Shown one piece after another: positions 6,641 through 9,870 of a DNA stretch of 9,870 nt; the first letter of the stretch is position 1; every line of letters starts with the position of its first letter. This stretch comes from Silvimonas sp. Lineage in GTDB: Bacteria; Pseudomonadota; Gammaproteobacteria; Burkholderiales; Chitinibacteraceae. The DNA lies in NCBI GenBank assembly GCA_030151005.1, contig JASLES010000296.1, positions 1 to 9,870 of the forward strand, read 5' to 3'. A program made the position numbers and the translations under genes. The notes beneath the pieces were generated by a model. It searched no databases, was not told the origin of the DNA, and saw only the letters and a program-made list of their open reading frames with translations.

Positions 6641-6668
6641 ATTTGATCTGTTATAAAGTAACAGTCAA
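6641..6668 (-). promoter_or_regulatory. Candidate promoter of the amino acid deaminase gene
   Basis: On the minus strand TTGACT (6663-6668, five of six to the -35 consensus) is followed after 16 bases by TCAAAT (6641-6646, four of six to -10). The predicted start would be about 54 bases before the deaminase ATG. The 17-bp inverted repeat fills the spacer between the two boxes, a position well suited to repression. Confidence 0.35.
6648..6664. promoter_or_regulatory. 17-bp inverted repeat, candidate RpiR-family operator
   Basis: CTGTTA (6648-6653) and TAACAG (6659-6664) are perfectly inverted around five A/T-rich bases. The TGT-N9-ACA, odd-centred layout resembles the operators I recall for RpiR-family HexR (TGTARTNAAATTACA type). 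It lies in the 122-bp gap between divergent genes, one of which encodes an RpiR protein, so autoregulation and control of the deaminase are likely. An extra TGTTA lies exactly 20 bp upstream (6629-6633). Confidence 0.6.
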
Positions 6669-6702
6669 GCGCAAACTACAACGCACTGGATCAGCGGCAA
6701 AC

Positions 6703-7572
6703 ATGGAATCCTCGTTCGACATCGTCACGCGCATTGCAGAGCGGATTGATCAGCTCAGCTTGTCCGAGCAAAAGGTTGCGCGCTGGATCCTGGCGGATTT
6801 ATCAGTGGCCGGCGCGGCCAGCATTGATACGCTTGCAGAGCAGGCCGGTGTTTCCAAAGCCAGTGTGACCCGTTTTGCCAAGGCATTGGGCTGCACGGAT
6901 GTGCGGGAACTGAAACGCCGGCTTACCCAGGCCGCGGCGATTGGTTCGCGCTTTTTGCAACCGCGCCCGGATGCGCCGGCAGACAGTGCCGACGTGGTCT
7001 ACCAGGACATCATGTCCATGCTGCAGGCCAACCGCGCCCTGGTGAACATGGATGTGATCAAGCGTGCCGCCCTGGCTGTACGTCATGCCGGCATGGTCTA
7101 TGCCTTTGGTATGGGCGGTGGCTCGACGGTGGCGGCAGATGAAGCCCGTTTCCGGCTGGTGCGGTTTGGTATTCCGGTGAGTACCTATCAGGATGCCGTT
7201 TTGCAGCGCGTGGTCGCGGCCACCATGGATAGCCGGGCCGTGGTGCTGGCGTTCTCCGTCACCGGGCAGGTGCCGGAAATGCTGACCAGCGTGCGCATTG
7301 CCCGGGAGTACGGCGCCCAGGTCATCGCCATTACCGCGCTGGGCTCACCGCTGGCTGGTCTGGCTGATCACTTGTTGCCCATCCAGATCATGGAAACCGA
7401 CTTCGTGTTTAAACCGTCCAGCTCGCGCTACGCCATGTTGATGATGCTGGATATCCTGGCGACGGAAGTCGCCATGCTGGAACACGCCCAGGCACAAGAA
7501 CTGTTGCGGCGTATCAAATACGTACTCGATACCGGCCGGGGTGGTGACGATCGCCAGCCCCTTGGCGACTGA
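6703..7572 (+). CDS. MurR/RpiR family transcriptional regulator
   Basis: This cytoplasmic DNA-binding regulator of 289 residues has an N-terminal HTH_6 domain (about 1-80), with the recognition helix region IDTLAEQAGVSKASVTRFAK (41-60), and a C-terminal SIS domain (about 118-255), which in this family binds phosphosugars or similar ligands. SIS landmarks are YAFGMGGGSTVAADEA (133-148) and AFSVTGQVPEM (183-193); the second deviates from the common S-x-S-G-x-T, having V-T-G-Q, so the ligand may not be an ordinary sugar phosphate. The ATG at 6703 was chosen because the family N-terminus starts there; the frame is open back to 6616, but that stretch holds the putative operator. The ribosome-binding site is weak (GGATCAG-like). 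The D-aminoacylase gene follows 40 bases later, so they are probably one transcript. It likely controls both divergent units. Confidence 0.92.
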   Translation: MESSFDIVTRIAERIDQLSLSEQKVARWILADLSVAGAASIDTLAEQAGVSKASVTRFAKALGCTDVRELKRRLTQAAAIGSRFLQPRPDAPADSADVVYQDIMSMLQANRALVNMDVIKRAALAVRHAGMVYAFGMGGGSTVAADEARFRLVRFGIPVSTYQDAVLQRVVAATMDSRAVVLAFSVTGQVPEMLTSVRIAREYGAQVIAITALGSPLAGLADHLLPIQIMETDFVFKPSSSRYAMLMMLDILATEVAMLEHAQAQELLRRIKYVLDTGRGGDDRQPLGD

Positions 7573-7612
7573 GCTACCGCTGCCGCTCGCGAAGATTTGA
7601 AGGAGCAACCTG

Positions 7613-9088
7613 ATGTCGCAATGTGATCTGTTAATCCGCAACGCCCGCATTATTGATGGCAGCGGTGCCCCTGCCCGCAATGGTGATGTCGCCGTCACGC
7701 GTGGCCGCATTGTGGCGCTGGGCGATCTCTCCGGCTGGGAGCCGGCAGACGTGGTCGATGCCGATGGCAAAGTGCTGAGCCCCGGTTTCATCGATGTGCA
7801 TACGCATGACGACACCAACGTCATCCGCCAGCCGCAGATGTGGCCCAAGCTGTCTCAGGGCATCACCACGGTGATCGTCGGCAACTGTGGCATCAGCGCC
7901 TCGCCCGTCACGCTCAAGGGCGACCCGCCTGACCCGATGAATCTGCTGGGCACGGCCGAGGCGTTTCAATATCCGACGTTTGGGGCATATGCCGACGCAG
8001 TGAATACGGCCAGCCCGTCTGTCAATGTGGCCGCACTGATCGGCCATACCGCCTTGCGCCAGAACCAGATGGATGCACTGGACCGCGCCGCCACCGCCAA
8101 AGAAATTGCCGCCATGCGGGCGCAACTGGCCGAAGCGCTGGATTACGGCGCGCTGGGCCTCTCTACCGGTCTGGCTTATGCCAATGCCTTTGCCGCCAGC
8201 ACGCAAGAAGTGCTGGCGCTGGCCGAGCCACTGGCCGACGCCGGTGGCATCTACACCACGCACTTACGCAGTGAGTTTGCCGAAATTCTGGATGCCATGG
8301 ATGAAGCCTTCCAGACCGGCAAACACGCGCGCGTGCCGGTGGTGATCTCTCACCTGAAATGTGCCGGCGTAGAAAACTGGGGCCGCACAGTAGATGTACT
8401 TAAAGCGCTGGATGCGGCGCGCAAAGAACAAGTCGTCGGTTGCGATTGCTATCCGTACACGGCCAGTTCCTCCACGCTGGATCTCAAACAGGTGACCGAC
8501 CAGATCGACATCCTGATTACCTGGTCTGAATCGTACCCGGCCATGGGCGGCAAGCTGCTGGCCGAGATCGCCGCCGAATGGCGTATTCCCCAGATGGAGG
8601 CCGCCAAACGCCTGCAACCGGCCGGCGCGGTTTACCACTGCATGAGCGAAGCCGACGTGCGCAACGTCCTCAAGCACCCCGCCACCGCAGTGGGCTCGGA
8701 CGGTCTGCCCAACGACCCCATGCCCCATCCACGCTTGTGGGGTGCATTCCCGCGCGTGCTGGGCTACTACTGCCGCGAACAACAATTGTTTGAACTACCC
8801 GAAGCCGTCCACAAGATGACGGGCCTGTCTGCCGAACGCTTTGGTCTGGCGGAACGTGGCTTCATCCGTGAAGGGTATTGGGCCGATCTGGTGTTGTTTG
8901 ACCCGGATACCGTGCGCGATCTGGCCACCTTTACCGATCCGCAACAAGCCGCCGAAGGCATTGCCGCTGTGTGGGTCAACGGCGTGTTATCCGCCACCGA
9001 CAAACAACCTACTGGCCGGCGTGCCGGGCGCTTTCTGCGCCGTGGGCGCGTGGGTAACAAACTGCCGGCTGCCGCATCTGCCGTTTAA
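7613..9088 (+). CDS. D-aminoacylase (N-acyl-D-amino-acid deacylase)
   Basis: This amidohydrolase-superfamily enzyme cleaves N-acyl-D-amino acids to a carboxylate and the free D-amino acid, using zinc in the cytoplasm. Its 491 residues match family length. A small beta-sandwich segment (1-57) precedes the TIM barrel entered at GFIDVHTHDD, giving His63 and His65. The metal and catalytic set then follows: Cys92 in GNCG, His217 in THLRSE, His247 in SHLK, and Asp363 in GSDGLPND. Spacing matches the Alcaligenes enzyme (His67, His69, Cys96, His220, His250, Asp366) with a shift of three or four, so every key residue is present. The barrel is followed by the returning sandwich strand ending DLVLFDPDTV (425-434). 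The ATG has AAGGAG seven bases upstream (7600-7605). It lies 40 bases after the regulator gene and 53 before the RidA-family gene. Specificity for D-Glu, D-Asp or neutral substrates cannot be read by eye. Confidence 0.95.
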   Translation: MSQCDLLIRNARIIDGSGAPARNGDVAVTRGRIVALGDLSGWEPADVVDADGKVLSPGFIDVHTHDDTNVIRQPQMWPKLSQGITTVIVGNCGISASPVTLKGDPPDPMNLLGTAEAFQYPTFGAYADAVNTASPSVNVAALIGHTALRQNQMDALDRAATAKEIAAMRAQLAEALDYGALGLSTGLAYANAFAASTQEVLALAEPLADAGGIYTTHLRSEFAEILDAMDEAFQTGKHARVPVVISHLKCAGVENWGRTVDVLKALDAARKEQVVGCDCYPYTASSSTLDLKQVTDQIDILITWSESYPAMGGKLLAEIAAEWRIPQMEAAKRLQPAGAVYHCMSEADVRNVLKHPATAVGSDGLPNDPMPHPRLWGAFPRVLGYYCREQQLFELPEAVHKMTGLSAERFGLAERGFIREGYWADLVLFDPDTVRDLATFTDPQQAAEGIAAVWVNGVLSATDKQPTGRRAGRFLRRGRVGNKLPAAASAV

Positions 9089-9100
9089 TTTGAATGGCGA

Positions 9101-9120
9101 TGAACTGATTTGAACTGATT
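9101..9120 (+). repeat. 10-bp perfect tandem duplication before the RidA-family gene
   Basis: TGAACTGATT occurs twice head to tail (9101-9110, 9111-9120), with a partial third match (T, 9121) following. It lies in the 53-base gap between D-aminoacylase and the RidA-family gene, ending ten bases before the AAGGAG ribosome-binding site (9130-9135). A replication-slippage duplication is the simplest origin. Confidence 0.75.
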
Positions 9121-9141
9121 TCAACGAACAAGGAGTAACTC

Positions 9142-9537
9142 ATGAGCGACATCACCCGTTACGGCGTAGGCGGCGGCACCGGCACTGGCGGCCAGCACCT
9201 GCCGTTTGCCCGCGCTGCCGGTGCAGATGGCTGGCTGTTTGTGTCTGGCCAGACACCCATGGAAAACGGTGAAGTGATTGAAGGCGGCATCGTCGCGCAA
9301 TCGCACAAAACCATCCAGAACCTGATCGCTATCTTGAAAGAAGCCGGCTACGGCACAGAACATGTGGTGCGTTGCGGCGTGTGGCTGGACGACCCCCGTG
9401 ACTTCCAGTCTTTCAACAAAGTGTTCAAGGAATACTTTGGCGAAAACCCGCCGGCCCGCGCGTGTGTGGTCTCCAGCATGGTCATCGACTGCAAGGTGGA
9501 AGTCGATTGCGTGGCGTACAAAAAGCCAGGTGTATGA
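9142..9537 (+). CDS. RidA family (YjgF/YER057c/UK114) enamine/imine deaminase
   Basis: This small cytoplasmic protein of 131 residues belongs to the Rid superfamily. RidA members hydrolyse reactive enamine/imine intermediates such as 2-aminoacrylate, made by PLP-dependent serine and threonine dehydratases. The chorismate-mutase-like fold pattern is visible: LFVSGQTPM (32-40), the helix around QSHKTIQNLIAILKEAGY (53-70), FNKVFKEYFGENPPARACV (91-109) and the last strand KVEVDCVAY (118-126). Arg106 and Glu120 occupy the places of the RidA catalytic Arg105 and Glu120, supporting deaminase activity. The ATG has AAGGAG six bases upstream. As third gene after the regulator and D-aminoacylase, and with a PLP deaminase divergently encoded, it most likely clears enamines made by that deaminase. 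I leave the symbol blank because subfamilies Rid1 to Rid7 cannot be separated by eye. Confidence 0.93.
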   Translation: MSDITRYGVGGGTGTGGQHLPFARAAGADGWLFVSGQTPMENGEVIEGGIVAQSHKTIQNLIAILKEAGYGTEHVVRCGVWLDDPRDFQSFNKVFKEYFGENPPARACVVSSMVIDCKVEVDCVAYKKPGV

Positions 9538-9870
9538 CCAGGGAAGTACGTGGTCTGGCGCTCCGGTAGTTGCAGTTGTGGTTGGTTTTGATTTTTTCCC
9601 ATCAAAGCCCAGCGCCGAGGGAGTGGAGGGAGACCCAAGGCTCCCGACCGACTGAGGGAAGCACGGAGGGTCGCCAGGCTGGGGTCGCCTTTCTTTGGTT
9701 AATTTCTTTGGCGAAGCAAAGAAAGTAACGTGCTCCGGCCACCGCCTGTATGTAAAACACCGCCAGGCGCTAACACGCAACCACCGCAATTGGCGGATTG
9801 TCGCTATCGATCCGAATCCCCCCTACCGCCCGCACAGCAAAGCCCACCCATGGCGGCCCACTGGATTCCG
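9538..9870. other. Non-coding tail after the RidA-family gene
   Basis: I see no gene. GACCA (9536-9540) and TGGTC (9551-9555) just after the stop are a weak 5-bp stem without T-run. From about 9590 to 9729 the sequence is a repeat-like block. The last 140 bases, to the window end, show only short inverted repeats and no start codon with a ribosome-binding site and lasting open frame. Confidence 0.55.
9590..9729. repeat. Intergenic repeat element with TTTCTTTG/CAAAGAAA stem
   Basis: The block contains GGGAG/CTCCC inverted around eight bases (9628-9632, 9641-9645), GGGTCGCC twice in direct orientation (9668-9675, 9682-9689), and a long stem. In the stem GTTAATTTCTTTG (9698-9710) pairs with CAAAGAAAGTAAC (9717-9729), 12 of 13 positions, around GCGAAG. 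A competing arm CTTTCTTTG (9689-9697) can pair with 9717-9725. The phrase 'ctttctttggttactttctttggcgaagcaaagaaagtaac' is one I recall as recurring between genes in many Beta- and Gammaproteobacteria. It could also terminate the D-aminoacylase-RidA transcript. Confidence 0.6.

Noticed and set aside
9121..9789. 222-codon minus-strand frame covering the RidA-family gene and the downstream repeat
   Set aside because: It spans the repeat block and is antisense to a clear RidA-family gene; the predicted product has no recognisable family.
1..9870. CRISPR array, tRNA, rRNA, insertion sequence or prophage
   Set aside because: No regularly spaced repeats, no cloverleaf or rRNA sequence, no transposase or integrase, and gene style is uniform across the window.

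Overview
The window looks like ordinary chromosome from a proteobacterium, most likely a betaproteobacterium. GC is in the high fifties by eye, genes are tightly packed with clear Shine-Dalgarno sites, and intergenic gaps carry REP-like and TTTCTTTG-type repeats common in Beta- and Gammaproteobacteria. The lineage is an inference from gene content and style. I see no rRNA, tRNA, CRISPR array, transposase or phage gene.

Layout. (1) Positions 1-1638, plus strand: 3' part of a 5'-nucleotidase/UDP-sugar hydrolase family gene whose start lies outside the window. (2) A REP-like inverted repeat at 1661-1692 separates it from a convergent DegV-family gene (1707-2654, minus). (3) About 400 non-coding bases follow, with a short perfect hairpin, small direct repeats and the strong terminator-like stem of the next operon. 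(4) A gluconate operon on the minus strand: GntP-family permease (3618-4958), then gluconokinase gntK (3057-3548). Its 350-bp upstream region holds a 16-bp palindrome resembling the GntR(LacI-family)/IdnR operator and a long leader with an 18-bp GC-rich palindrome. (5) A D-amino-acid module: a D-serine dehydratase-like amino acid deaminase (5309-6580, minus) is divergent from an RpiR-family regulator (6703-7572), a D-aminoacylase (7613-9088) and a RidA-family protein (9142-9537), all plus strand. A 17-bp inverted repeat in the 122-bp divergent gap is a candidate operator for the RpiR protein. (6) The last 333 bases are non-coding and contain an intergenic repeat element with a long interrupted stem.

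How the genes work together (inference from families). GntP-family permease and GntK would import gluconate and phosphorylate it to 6-phosphogluconate. In the second module the D-aminoacylase would release free D-amino acids from N-acyl-D-amino acids, the PLP-dependent deaminase would convert a D-hydroxyamino acid (D-Ser/D-Thr type) to a 2-oxoacid and ammonia through an enamine, and the RidA-family protein would hydrolyse the reactive enamine/imine. The RpiR protein, with its sugar-phosphate-type SIS domain, probably controls the divergent promoters. The permease sits between the two modules and its family includes both gluconate and D-serine carriers, so its substrate is the main open functional question. 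I see no wholly novel system; the interest lies in regulatory DNA and this catabolic grouping.
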